10,425 nt of DNA from UBA9676 sp036522155 (GCA_036522155.1 DATDGI010000357.1:1-10425), one strand, 5' to 3'; positions 1 to 6,150 are shown, counted from the first letter of the stretch. Notes: generated from the sequence alone by a model not told the origin. Numbers and translations: made by a program.

Positions 1-271
1 GACGGCGGCGGTGATGACGATGCCAGCACTCATGAACTGTCAGAGGACCCTTCTCACGACCGGGCACGCTTGCACCGACAGTACCCCAGCGCCCAGCTCC
101 AGCCCTCGCCCGCCAAGCTCGCGGGGTAGCCGGCCTATCGGCGTCAAAGAAGGCCCAGTCCCTCATGGCTGTACGCGCCGGTCGGAATCCCGCGGCTAGT
201 GTCGGGGGACAAGATCAAGTTCAAGCCCGACCACAGGTGCTCGCACTACCCGAGACCAAGGAGTTCTGATC

Positions 272-835
272 ATGCGGAAGCTCATAGCGACAGTGTTCAA
301 CTACTCGCTCGACGGCCTTCTCGCCGACGAGGGTACCGAGTTTTGGAAGTTCTGCTTCGGCCTGCCCGAAAACCGTGAGCCCGACGACCCGGCGCAACTC
401 GATTTTCTCCAGAGCGCGTATGCGCACATCATGGGCCGCACCGCCTACGAGGCCATCGCCAGGTCCATGACAATGGCCACCGACCACCCCTTCGCACCTA
501 TCCTGAACGCCGCACGCAAGGTCGTCTTCTCCCGGACCCTGAAGACGGCCAACTGGGCCAACACCACCATCGCCGCTGGTGACACGGCAGAAGAGATCGA
601 CAAGCTCAGGCAAGGCGGCGACGGCCACATCGTGGTCTGGGGCGGCGTCAGCCTCTGGCGGTCGCTCATGCGGCTCGACCTGATCGACGAGCTCCGGCTG
701 TCCTTGTTCCCCTACGTTGCGGGCGAGGGCACCCGGCTGTTCGACGGCGTCCCCAACTCCTACCAGCTCGACCTGGTCTCCAGCACCGCCTCCAGCAACG
801 GGATCGTCGAGCTGCAGTACCGCCGGCCCCGCTAA
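272..835 (+). CDS. RibD C-terminal / dihydrofolate reductase-like family protein
   Basis: A 187-residue cytosolic protein with the dihydrofolate-reductase fold seen in the RibD C-terminal family, which are NAD(P)H-dependent reductases, many of unknown substrate. The sequence shows the family landmarks in order: an N-terminal strand ending in SLDG (about residues 12-15), the HIMGRTAYEAI helix start (about 50-60), the VVFSRTL strand, and the C-terminal IVVWGGVSLWRSL nucleotide-binding segment followed by LDLIDELRLSLFPYVAGEGTRLF. The start is fixed by AAGGAG at 258-263, 8 nt before ATG. Length is normal for single-domain members. It stands alone, left of the first tRNA-derived att repeat, so it is probably chromosomal flank rather than element cargo. 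Family assignment is secure. The substrate is unknown, and a true folate role should not be assumed because these paralogues are common in actinomycetes. Confidence 0.9.
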   Translation: MRKLIATVFNYSLDGLLADEGTEFWKFCFGLPENREPDDPAQLDFLQSAYAHIMGRTAYEAIARSMTMATDHPFAPILNAARKVVFSRTLKTANWANTTIAAGDTAEEIDKLRQGGDGHIVVWGGVSLWRSLMRLDLIDELRLSLFPYVAGEGTRLFDGVPNSYQLDLVSSTASSNGIVELQYRRPR

Positions 836-1026
836 CCCAGCGGCCCAGTCCGCAACGAAGCTGTGATGGCTTTGCGGCGGTCCAACTCCCGTCCGATCTG
901 GCATGCAGCCCGGACCAGGGCCGGGGCGCCAGAGATGCATTTCCACGATCTGAGCCCGACCCGGCCGATGGCGCCTCGTTATGGTCCCGCTAGCGATCCG
1001 GGGGATGGTAGTGACCTGGGAATTTG

Positions 1027-1074
1027 GGTTGGAGCGGGCGAAGGGAATCGAACCCTCATGACCAGCTTGGAAGG
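1027..1074 (-). repeat. att repeat copy 1: 3' half of tRNA-Gly(TCC)
   Basis: Read on the minus strand, this is the 3' half of a tRNA. It comprises the anticodon loop CTTCCAA (anticodon TCC, plus-strand GGA at 1069-1071), the 3' anticodon strand GCTGG, a 4-nt variable loop, a T arm GAGGG/TTCGATT/CCCTT, the acceptor 3' strand CGCCCGC, a discriminator T and an encoded CCA (1030-1032). The matching acceptor 5' strand and D arm are absent to the right, so this cannot be a functional tRNA. The plus-strand bases 1075-1077 would extend the anticodon stem (CAGC pairing with GCTG), and then the match stops. An identical 48-bp copy lies at 1958-2005. Half-tRNA direct repeats are the usual left-over at the distal end of elements that integrate into the 3' part of a tRNA gene by a tyrosine integrase. 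Confidence 0.85.
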
Positions 1075-1302
1075 CTGCGACTGCAACCTCCCAGAGCAGC
1101 GCTCATGCAGGTCACCGTCGTGGTGGTGGTCTCCTGAGTGGCCGTGAGTACCCGCGACTGACTGTCCCATCGGGCAGGTAGCGGGCACGCCGGTCGTGGC
1201 TGGGGTTACGAGAACCACGGCGCGGGTTCCGGCGTCCGGCTGCCGTACCTACCGCTTACATGATTACCGAGCAAGAATGTAGAGGCGGAATGTCAAGCTT
1301 CC

Positions 1303-1308
1303 GGGAGG
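1303..1308 (+). promoter_or_regulatory. RBS GGGAGG selecting the 1314 start
   Basis: GGGAGG lies 5 nt upstream of the ATG at 1314. In-frame ATGs at 1260 and 1290 have no comparable site, which favours 1314 as the start of the nuclease-family gene. Confidence 0.6.
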
Positions 1309-1313
1309 TCGCC

Positions 1314-1820
1314 ATGGCCGCGGTGACAGACGTCGGCTTCGTGAGGATGCGAGTCAGTAAGGTTGTTGGGCTCAAGGACGGGGACGACGTTTCCGAGTTC
1401 GTAGTCCTGGATGAGCTGGGCGGGGACCGGCACCTGCTGATCCAGATCGGGCACACGGAGGCGTGGGCCCTAGCTGCGAGCCTGGACGAGATGGAGTGGG
1501 ACCGCCCGATGACCTATCAGTTCATGGCGCAGCTGGTACGCAGCCTTGGCGGTCGCATCCGCGAGGTCCGGCTTGACGGGCTAGTCGAGGGTGCCTATGC
1601 CGCCACCGTGGAGGTGGAAGGACCGCACGGCGCCGAGCTGGTGGATGCCCGGTCCAGTGACGCCCTGAACCTCGCTGCCCTGACGGCCGCGCCGATCTTT
1701 GCCGCCTTGGAGGTGCTGGAGGACTGTGACCGGCGTCAGGAGGGCGATTCTTCCGAGGCGGTCTTGATGCGCCGGGCTCAGGCCGCCTGGCCGATGACGA
1801 TCAAGAGGATAGACCCCTAG
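1314..1820 (+). CDS. Bifunctional nuclease (DUF151/BFN) family protein
   Basis: From the ATG at 1314 the product is 168 residues, close to the size of stand-alone BFN-domain proteins (roughly 150-165 aa). The domain spans about residues 5-138. It shows the V-V-L-D-E strand and LLIQIGHTEAWALA segment (41-54), and the signature VDARSSDALNLA (110-121), which matches the conserved V-D-x-R-x-S-D-A-L core of the family. Plant members have been reported to have both DNase and RNase activity; the role of bacterial members is poorly known. The last 30 residues are an extension of no recognised type. It is the only gene between the two tRNA-Gly att repeats. An alternative start at 1260 would add 18 residues but lacks a ribosome binding site. 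Family confident; biochemical activity inferred only from the family name. Confidence 0.85.
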   Translation: MAAVTDVGFVRMRVSKVVGLKDGDDVSEFVVLDELGGDRHLLIQIGHTEAWALAASLDEMEWDRPMTYQFMAQLVRSLGGRIREVRLDGLVEGAYAATVEVEGPHGAELVDARSSDALNLAALTAAPIFAALEVLEDCDRRQEGDSSEAVLMRRAQAAWPMTIKRIDP

Positions 1821-1821
1821 T

Positions 1822-1843
1822 GTGCCGCCTTCGCGGAAGGCAC
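1822..1843 (+). terminator. Short hairpin after the nuclease-family gene
   Basis: Immediately after the TAG at 1818-1820, CCTTC (1828-1832) and GAAGG (1836-1840) form a 5-bp stem with loop GCG. Alternatively GTGCC (1822-1826) pairs with GGCAC (1839-1843). There is no T-run behind it, so it is at best a weak terminator. Confidence 0.3.
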
Positions 1844-1957
1844 TGATGAGCCGCCACCAGGAGCCGACCCGGCAGCTATCGGGCACGGACGGAAGCGGGA
1901 CGGCCTCCTGATGGCTGCCCGGTGCTTGAATGGCACCTGGCCTGACCTGGGGTTTCT

Positions 1958-2005
1958 GGTTGGAGCGGGCGAAGGGAATCGAACCCTCATGACCAGCTTG
2001 GAAGG
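1958..2005 (-). repeat. att repeat copy 2: 3' half of tRNA-Gly(TCC), left end of the AICE
   Basis: Identical over 48 bp to the repeat at 1027-1074 and in the same orientation: encoded CCA, acceptor 3' strand, T arm, variable loop and anticodon loop of a minus-strand tRNA-Gly(TCC). The tRNA match ends exactly at the anticodon loop; the next bases no longer pair with GCTGG. Because the tRNA 3' end faces left and the 5' half is missing on the right, the inserted DNA lies to the right and the intact tRNA should be at its far end. The adjoining palindrome and 11-bp repeats support an attachment region. This is the likely attR-type junction of the element whose backbone begins at 6129. Confidence 0.8.
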
Positions 2006-2039
2006 TCGGTACCCTTGCTCAAGCTTGAGCAGCACCGAC
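2005..2039. repeat. Imperfect 35-bp dyad with a 16-bp perfect palindrome next to att copy 2
   Basis: TGCTCAAGCTTGAGCA (2016-2031) is a perfect 16-bp palindrome. It is flanked by inverted arms GTCGGT (2005-2010) and ACCGAC (2034-2039), making a two-tier dyad that begins at the last base of the att core. No such dyad adjoins copy 1. It could be a protein-binding site for excision or integration accessory factors, or simply a cruciform-prone end. Confidence 0.6.
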
Positions 2040-2106
2040 GTCTGCGCTGGTGAGTCGGCTGTTTGATCCGTGAGTTACCGCCATTGACCGTGAATGCCTC
2101 CGGTGC

Positions 2107-2128
2107 GTGGCACGTATGTGGCACGAGG
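2107..2128 (+). repeat. 11-bp tandem repeat, candidate integrase arm-type site
   Basis: GTGGCACGTAT (2107-2117) is followed directly by GTGGCACGAGG (2118-2128): two 11-bp units sharing GTGGCACG. The spacing is one helical turn. The pair lies about 100 bp inside the element from att copy 2. Related pairs are at 4041-4062 and 4195-4216. Tandem sites in this position are what tyrosine integrase arm-binding domains use; the assignment is inference. Confidence 0.5.
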
Positions 2129-2241
2129 CACGCTTGCCGCGGCGAGGTGCTGTCGAGGGCCCGCGATTGGCGGCGGCTGCCGCTGTTGCTGTCAGCACGC
2201 TTAGACCCGGTTTGAGCAGTCCGCTCGACTGCGGTCACCGA

Positions 2242-2265
2242 ATCGCGCAGCCCCCGGTGCGCGAT
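2242..2265 (-). terminator. Perfect 8-bp hairpin downstream of the 473-aa gene
   Basis: ATCGCGCA (2242-2249) and TGCGCGAT (2258-2265) form a perfect 8-bp stem with an 8-nt loop. It lies 27 nt past the stop codon of the minus-strand gene. No T-run follows on the minus strand, so it would be a U-tract-less terminator of the kind proposed for actinomycetes, or an RNA 3'-end stabiliser. Confidence 0.4.
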
Positions 2266-2292
2266 CGAGCTGCTTTCGCCGAGGCGGCGCGA

Positions 2293-3714
2293 TTACTGCC
2301 GCTGTGAGCCGACAGTCGATTCGAGGGTGATATCAGCGGGAACCTCCTCACTGGCTCCCCGGAATGTCAGTAGCAGGGCATGGGCGAGTGGGTCGAGACG
2401 CGGCTGGAACGAAAGGGCCAGTTCTTCGTGGTCGCCATGGCCCGTGCTGCCGCCGAAGCCGCTCACATACGTGCCGCCGCGGTCATCTTCCGCGTAGACC
2501 GAGACAGGGGCCCACTTGCGGCGGCGGTCCTCGCTGTAGTCCCACCACCCGGGCATCGCGCGCAGATACAGCCGCCAGCTGCCGGGCCAGGAGATCAGGC
2601 TGTCAACTTGCACGGCCACGCCATCGATCGGCGGCAAGGCAGCCCCGATGTCCAGGTGATGCCCGGGCCCGTCGGCACGCCGCCCCGCGTCGAGCATGCC
2701 CGACCAGCTGAGGGGAAGCCGGTCAGCCGGGCGACCCTCGGTCAGCACGGCACACAGCAGCCTGACCTGGTCCGGTAGCTCGCTGGCCGGGTCAAGCTCG
2801 CCAGATCGCTGAGCCTGGGCCACCCTGGCCAGCGCGGCCGGGCAATACTGCCTGAGGATGTCCTCCGCGGCCTCGCCAGCGTTGGTGAGCTGAAGCTCGA
2901 TCAGCCAAAGGGCTTGGTCCAGCAGATCACGCTCGGCCTGGCTCACCGCTACCGGCGCAAGCTGGCCGACCGCCACGGCCGCGCGCGCCGAGGGCAAGAG
3001 CCGGGTCGTTGCCCCGCCCCGGCTGCGCAGCTCAAGCCAGGCGACCCCTCGTCCTGGAACCGGATCGAGTCTCAAGTCCACGTCCATGGCCCCGGCAGGC
3101 TCTCCCGGTCTCCCGCTTCGGCCTGACATTCCCTCGGCACGAAGGGTGTACCTCATCCCCCGGTTATCGACAACGGTGACGTCATCGAGGCTTCTAGCCA
3201 GGGTCGTCATAGTCGCCACGGCGGCATCGGCGCGCCTGCGCCTAGCCCAGCGGCCGAACAGCGCTCCAGATGCTGACAACCGGCGCGGCCTGTCCGCGGC
3301 AGGCTGGCCATTGTCCGATGGCGTCAACGATGCATGAAGCGCGGCGCCACCGGGGCCAACGACCAGCGCTTCGGGAAACAGGACGCCTGCGGCGGTCTCG
3401 ATGGCAGTGGCCCCACCGAAAGACCACCATTGTCCGGGGGCATCCAGCAAGCCCCGCACATCGCCGCGCAAACTCAGGCTCGCCGCCGACCGGGACAACC
3501 GTCGGCGGCGTTCTACTTCGGCTTTCAGCGCGGGCCAGCTCGGGTAGCCGTGCTCGCGGGCCACGGCCAACTGGGCCGCCGACAGCGTTACCCGTTCGGA
3601 AACCGCGCGAAGCCTGGTGACAGCGCGCGCCTCGCCATCTGCCGCGGCGCGCAGCAACTCTCGTGCCTGGCGGCGCAGCTGGTCGAGGTCGGGCCGGTCG
3701 GGAAGCTCGGACAT
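2293..3714 (-). CDS. Hypothetical protein, 473 aa, with conserved N-terminal helical domain
   Basis: Function not recognised. The first 70 residues (RPDLDQLRRQARELLRAA near 7-24, then LSAAQLAVAREHGYPSWPALK near 44-64) match a pattern common at the N terminus of actinomycete proteins, often ahead of ankyrin-type repeats; no ankyrin repeats are visible here. The rest is a mix of beta-rich, Arg/Gly-rich segments with no signal peptide, no clear membrane segment and no catalytic motif I can name. Tryptophan-rich stretches near the C-terminal third (SWPGSWRLYLRAMPGWWDY) suggest a folded globular domain. The start is supported by GAGGAG (complement of 3720-3725) 5 nt upstream of ATG. It is transcribed opposite to all neighbours, away from the CCA-adding enzyme gene, and lies 287 bp inside att copy 2, so it is probable cargo. 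Coding status is confident from length, clean start and family N terminus. Confidence 0.8.
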   Translation of the reverse strand: MSELPDRPDLDQLRRQARELLRAAADGEARAVTRLRAVSERVTLSAAQLAVAREHGYPSWPALKAEVERRRRLSRSAASLSLRGDVRGLLDAPGQWWSFGGATAIETAAGVLFPEALVVGPGGAALHASLTPSDNGQPAADRPRRLSASGALFGRWARRRRADAAVATMTTLARSLDDVTVVDNRGMRYTLRAEGMSGRSGRPGEPAGAMDVDLRLDPVPGRGVAWLELRSRGGATTRLLPSARAAVAVGQLAPVAVSQAERDLLDQALWLIELQLTNAGEAAEDILRQYCPAALARVAQAQRSGELDPASELPDQVRLLCAVLTEGRPADRLPLSWSGMLDAGRRADGPGHHLDIGAALPPIDGVAVQVDSLISWPGSWRLYLRAMPGWWDYSEDRRRKWAPVSVYAEDDRGGTYVSGFGGSTGHGDHEELALSFQPRLDPLAHALLLTFRGASEEVPADITLESTVGSQRQ

Positions 3715-4040
3715 GACGTCTCCTCGCCGCCCGGGCCCGCGTTCGGGCGCGATAAGAAGACAGTCCTGCCGGAAAGCACGACCATGTCAGAACCTAGGGA
3801 GGTGGACTCAAGTCCTGCCCGCGAACCCGGCGGCGCCCTCCCGCGCCATTGCCGTTAGCGTATACGTCGGCCCCAGCTGTGACCAGGACCTTGAACGCCG
3901 AATCCCATCTACCGCTGATCTCAGCCGATCTACTGCTTAGGAGGTCGTCTTAGGCAGTCCGTCAACCTGCTCCGGTCCAGCTTGGCCGTGATCGCTGCTG
4001 TCCGCGAGTGACCGCTGAAGACCCCCGATGGCTGCCCGTT

Positions 4041-4062
4041 CTGGCACGAATCTGGCACAGTA
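4041..4062 (+). repeat. 11-bp tandem repeat, second pair
   Basis: CTGGCACGAAT (4041-4051) followed directly by CTGGCACAGTA (4052-4062), units sharing CTGGCAC with an 11-bp period. It resembles the pair at 2107-2128 (TGGCACG, then A/T-A-T). It may mark a second integrase-binding region or a decayed element end. Confidence 0.45.
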
Positions 4063-4194
4063 GGTCGCTGGCGGCTTGAGGGATGTAGCTTCACTTGCGC
4101 GCTTTACAGTTGCGGCTCGGCCATCGGTCCTGGGTCCACCAGCTTGCGATGAAACGCGTAGTGGGCCGGATCCGTAGCAATTGAAATCACGATC

Positions 4195-4216
4195 TGGGCA
4201 CGTATTGGGCATGATG
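4195..4216 (+). repeat. 11-bp tandem repeat, third pair
   Basis: TGGGCACGTAT (4195-4205) followed directly by TGGGCATGATG (4206-4216), again with an 11-bp period. The first unit shares GGCACGTAT with the unit at 2107-2117. It lies 51 bp upstream of the CCA-adding enzyme gene and overlaps its possible promoter, so it could equally be an operator for that gene. Confidence 0.4.
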
Positions 4217-4266
4217 AAGTACTCAGAGCCCGATCTGACGGGCCCCTCGCGCAGGACTTACCCTCA

Positions 4267-5727
4267 ATGTTCGTGCCGGATTCCACGCCTTTGAGCCCAC
4301 AGCAGCGCAAGGCAGCGGCCCGGCTGCTTTCCGCCGCGGCCCCCGTGGCGGAGGAGCTTGGCACCCTGTTCGCTAGCCACGGTCATGAACTCGCGCTTGT
4401 CGGCGGGACAGTCAGGGATGTCTTCCTTGGCCGCCGCCCTGGTGACCTGGACCTGACGACCGACGTCCCGCCCGGCCGGGTCCAGGAGATCGTCAGGGGC
4501 TGGGCCGATCAGGTGTGGACGATCGGGATTCGATTCGGCACGGTCGGCATGAGCAAGGGCAACACGAAGTTCGAGATCACGACTTACCGGAGCGAGCATT
4601 ACGACCCCAAGTCACGCAAGCCTGGAGTCGAGTACGGCAAATCGCTCAACGCTGACCTGGCCCGGCGGGATTTCGCGGTCAACGCGATGGCTGCCCGGCT
4701 GCCCAAGTATGAGCTGGTCGACCCGTTCGGCGGGATGCGGGACTTGAAGGACAAGGTGCTGCGTACGCCGGGCCGCCCCGAGGTCTCGTTCAGCGATGAC
4801 CCGCTGCGAATCATGCGGGCAGCGCGGTTCGCCGCGCAGCTGGGCTTCACCGTGTCGCCGGAGGTGCGCGCGGCCATGACCAAGCTCGCTCCGCGGATGT
4901 CGATCCTGTCCGCCGAGCGGATCTCAGCAGAACTCTCCAAGCTCATGCTGACGGAGCTGCCTGGCGGCCCGCGGCGGGGTATAGCGCTGCTTGTGGAGAC
5001 CGGCGCGGCCGACCAGGTGCTGCCCGAGGTACCGAAACTCCGTCTGGAGACGGACGAGCACTTCCGGCACAAGGACGTGTACTTGCACTCGCTGACGGTC
5101 CTGGATCGGGCCATCGCCTTCGAAGATGCCTACCAGCTCGGGCCCGACTTGGTGTTGCGGCTCGCCGCGCTGCTGCACGACATAGGAAAGCCGGACACCC
5201 GTACGAAGCTGCCGGATGGCCGGGTGGCCTTTCACCACCACGACGTGAGGGGTGCCAAGATGGCTCGGGCCCGGCTGGCCGCCCTGCGGTTCCCCAAGGA
5301 GGTGGTGGCTGACGTGTCCCGCCTCACAGAGCTGCACCTGAGGTTTTACGGCTACGGCACAGGTGACTGGACGGACTCGGCCGTGCGCCGCTACGTCAAG
5401 CACGCAGGGCCACTGCTGACCAGGCTGCACGCCTTGACCAGGGCTGATTGCACGACCCGCAACGCAGTCAAGGCGCAGCGCCTGGCCCACGCTTACGACA
5501 GCCTGGAGGAGCGGATCGACGAACTGGCCAAGCGCGAGGAGCTGGCCAGCATCCGTCCGGACCTGGACGGCAACGAGATCATGCGGATCCTCGGCATCAC
5601 GCAGGGCCCGCCCGTTGGCAAGGCGAAGGCGTACCTGCTGGAACTGCGCCTGGAGCACGGCCCCCTGGGCCGCGAGCGGGCCGCTCAGGAACTGGTGGCC
5701 TGGGCGGCGGATGAGGGGCTGGCCTAG
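4267..5727 (+). CDS. CCA tRNA nucleotidyltransferase (class II, HD-domain)
   Basis: Adds or repairs the 3'-terminal CCA of tRNAs from CTP and ATP, in the cytosol. The 486-residue product is full length for the actinomycete enzyme. Visible landmarks: the nucleotidyltransferase core LVGGTVRDVFLG (44-55) and the GDLDLTTD metal-binding DxD (D60, D62); RRDFAVNAMA (133-142); the SFSDDPLRIMRAARFAAQLGF motif that precedes the nucleotide-selecting helices; and a C-terminal HD domain with LLHDIGKPDTR (H304-D305) and FHHHDVRGAKM. No key residue appears lost. The start has only a weak upstream AGGA (4252-4255, about 11 nt away). The chromosomal housekeeping copy in actinomycetes usually neighbours mviN and trxA/B near the origin; here the neighbours are unrelated and the gene sits inside the presumed element, so it is probably an additional, horizontally carried copy. 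A chromosomal single copy captured by a wrong boundary call is the alternative. Confidence 0.95.
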   Translation: MFVPDSTPLSPQQRKAAARLLSAAAPVAEELGTLFASHGHELALVGGTVRDVFLGRRPGDLDLTTDVPPGRVQEIVRGWADQVWTIGIRFGTVGMSKGNTKFEITTYRSEHYDPKSRKPGVEYGKSLNADLARRDFAVNAMAARLPKYELVDPFGGMRDLKDKVLRTPGRPEVSFSDDPLRIMRAARFAAQLGFTVSPEVRAAMTKLAPRMSILSAERISAELSKLMLTELPGGPRRGIALLVETGAADQVLPEVPKLRLETDEHFRHKDVYLHSLTVLDRAIAFEDAYQLGPDLVLRLAALLHDIGKPDTRTKLPDGRVAFHHHDVRGAKMARARLAALRFPKEVVADVSRLTELHLRFYGYGTGDWTDSAVRRYVKHAGPLLTRLHALTRADCTTRNAVKAQRLAHAYDSLEERIDELAKREELASIRPDLDGNEIMRILGITQGPPVGKAKAYLLELRLEHGPLGRERAAQELVAWAADEGLA

Positions 5728-5777
5728 TCCCCTCCGTCATCCTCGATAGGCGGCGGGCCCTGGCGAGCGGCTGCCGG

Positions 5778-5833
5778 GTCGAGGTTCGGCGCAGCCGATC
5801 GCATGCGACGCGACCACAGGGAGCGACCTCGAC
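5778..5833. repeat. Nested inverted repeats, possible branched fold
   Basis: GTCGAGGT (5778-5785) and ACCTCGAC (5826-5833) form a perfect 8-bp outer stem. Inside lie hairpin TCGGC-GCA-GCCGA (5786-5798) and, directly abutting it, the perfect 10-bp palindrome TCGCATGCGA (5799-5808). The arrangement can fold as a multi-branch structure in RNA or single-stranded DNA. It begins 51 bp after the stop of the CCA-adding enzyme gene, without a T-run. Confidence 0.55.
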
Positions 5834-5935
5834 GCGGCGGCCGGGAGCGGGATACTAGACCGGCGAGGAAGACGGCACCCTGCCGCACCGGGCGCGCGGC
5901 CGGATGAGCCTGCCATGATCGTCGGCAGTATGGCG

Positions 5936-6016
5936 TGGGGGCCGGCGCGTGCCGGCCGGGGCCCCCAAGGCCGGAGGCCGGCGCAAGGGCCGGCCCACGG
6001 CGCGCGCAGCGCGCCG
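5936..6016. repeat. Three consecutive GC-rich hairpins
   Basis: Hairpin A: GGCCGGC (5940-5946), loop GCGT, GCCGGCC (5951-5957), with an alternative outer pairing TGGGGGCC (5936-5943) to GGCCCCCA (5960-5967). Hairpin B: GGCCGGC (5976-5982), loop of 6, GCCGGCC (5989-5995), so A and B use the same arm sequence. Hairpin C: CGGCGCGC (5998-6005), loop GCA, GCGCGCCG (6009-6016). All stems are perfect. The pattern suggests a secondary-structure-driven function (single-strand origin, transfer locus or structured RNA) rather than a terminator, as there is no T-run. Confidence 0.65.
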
Positions 6017-6130
6017 CTTGATCTAAGTACGGCTGGATTCGGCAACGCTGTGAGCGGTGCGGCGCTGGATAGCTGCGCTTGCATCGAACCCCCAGGCTGG
6101 CCGTGATGATCGCGGACCGGTACGCTGGCC

Positions 6131-6148
6131 TGTAGTGCTAGCACGACA
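6131..6148. promoter_or_regulatory. Palindromic box 1 at the gntR start (candidate operator)
   Basis: TGTAGTGCTAGCACGACA contains the perfect 10-bp palindrome GTGCTAGCAC (6135-6144), with TGT/ACA outer symmetry. It matches box 2 at 7482-7499 in 14 of 18 positions. It directly precedes the regulator gene, as expected for autoregulation by a GntR protein. TGTAGT at its left end could also serve as a -10 element. Confidence 0.6.
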
Positions 6149-6150
6149 GG

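Larger units (their letters stand above)
836..1313. other. Non-coding stretch around the first att repeat
   Basis: No convincing gene lies between the reductase gene and the nuclease-family gene on either strand; the open frames here are short and have arginine/proline/serine-rich translations typical of antisense or out-of-frame high-GC DNA. The only recognisable feature is the tRNA-derived repeat at 1027-1074. No T-tailed terminator follows the reductase gene. Confidence 0.6.
1027..2005. mobile_element. 0.9-kb mini-island bounded by tRNA-Gly att repeats (element remnant)
   Basis: The two identical 48-bp half-tRNA repeats, 931 bp apart start to start and in the same orientation, enclose one intact gene (nuclease-family, 1314-1820) and no integrase, excisionase or replication gene. 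This is what remains if an older element at the tRNA was deleted down to one gene and a second element then integrated into the regenerated tRNA on its right. It could still be mobilised in cis if an integrase acts on both repeats. The repeat structure is read directly; the history is inference. Confidence 0.55.
3715..4266. other. Gene-free 0.55-kb stretch between divergent genes
   Basis: No convincing gene on either strand. It must carry the promoters of the minus-strand 473-aa gene and the plus-strand CCA-adding enzyme gene. It contains two pairs of 11-bp tandem repeats (4041-4062 and 4195-4216) and a small hairpin, GCCCG (4228-4232) with CGGGC (4239-4243), in the leader of the downstream gene. 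TTGAAA at 4181-4186 with TATTGG at 4203-4208 (16-nt spacing) is a possible weak promoter, overlapping the second repeat pair. Confidence 0.5.
5728..6128. other. Structured intergenic region between the CCA-adding enzyme gene and gntR
   Basis: No gene is supported here. The stretch holds a nested inverted-repeat cluster (5778-5833) and a run of three GC-rich hairpins (5936-6016), described separately. In rolling-circle AICEs and Streptomyces plasmids, such non-coding structured DNA near the backbone can be a single-strand origin (sso/sti-like) or a cis-acting transfer locus (clt); neither can be proved from sequence. Confidence 0.5.

Noticed and set aside
221..946. Long minus-strand reading frame opposite the reductase gene
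   Set aside because: It is antisense to a clear family gene, has a Gly/Val/Asp-rich composition typical of frame shadows in high-GC DNA, and no domain.
1027..1100. Functional tRNA-Gly gene at copy 1
   Set aside because: The sequence on the 5' side has no acceptor 5' strand or D arm that could pair with the 3' half; only four bases of the anticodon stem continue.
3975..3985. A third att core suggested by CCAGCTTGG near 3976, and CCAGCTTG near 4139
   Set aside because: Only 8-9 bases match the 48-bp repeat, with no T arm or acceptor sequence alongside; too short to support an att site.
1910..4697. The 12-mer GATGGCTGCCCG at 1910-1921, 4027-4038 and 4686-4697 as a repeated element-end motif
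   Set aside because: The third copy is inside the coding sequence of the CCA-adding enzyme, encoding an ordinary peptide, so the recurrence is best explained by chance in high-GC DNA.
4924..5658. Long minus-strand frame opposite the CCA-adding enzyme gene
   Set aside because: Antisense shadow of a well-conserved gene, with low-complexity Val/Gln/Arg composition and no recognisable motif.
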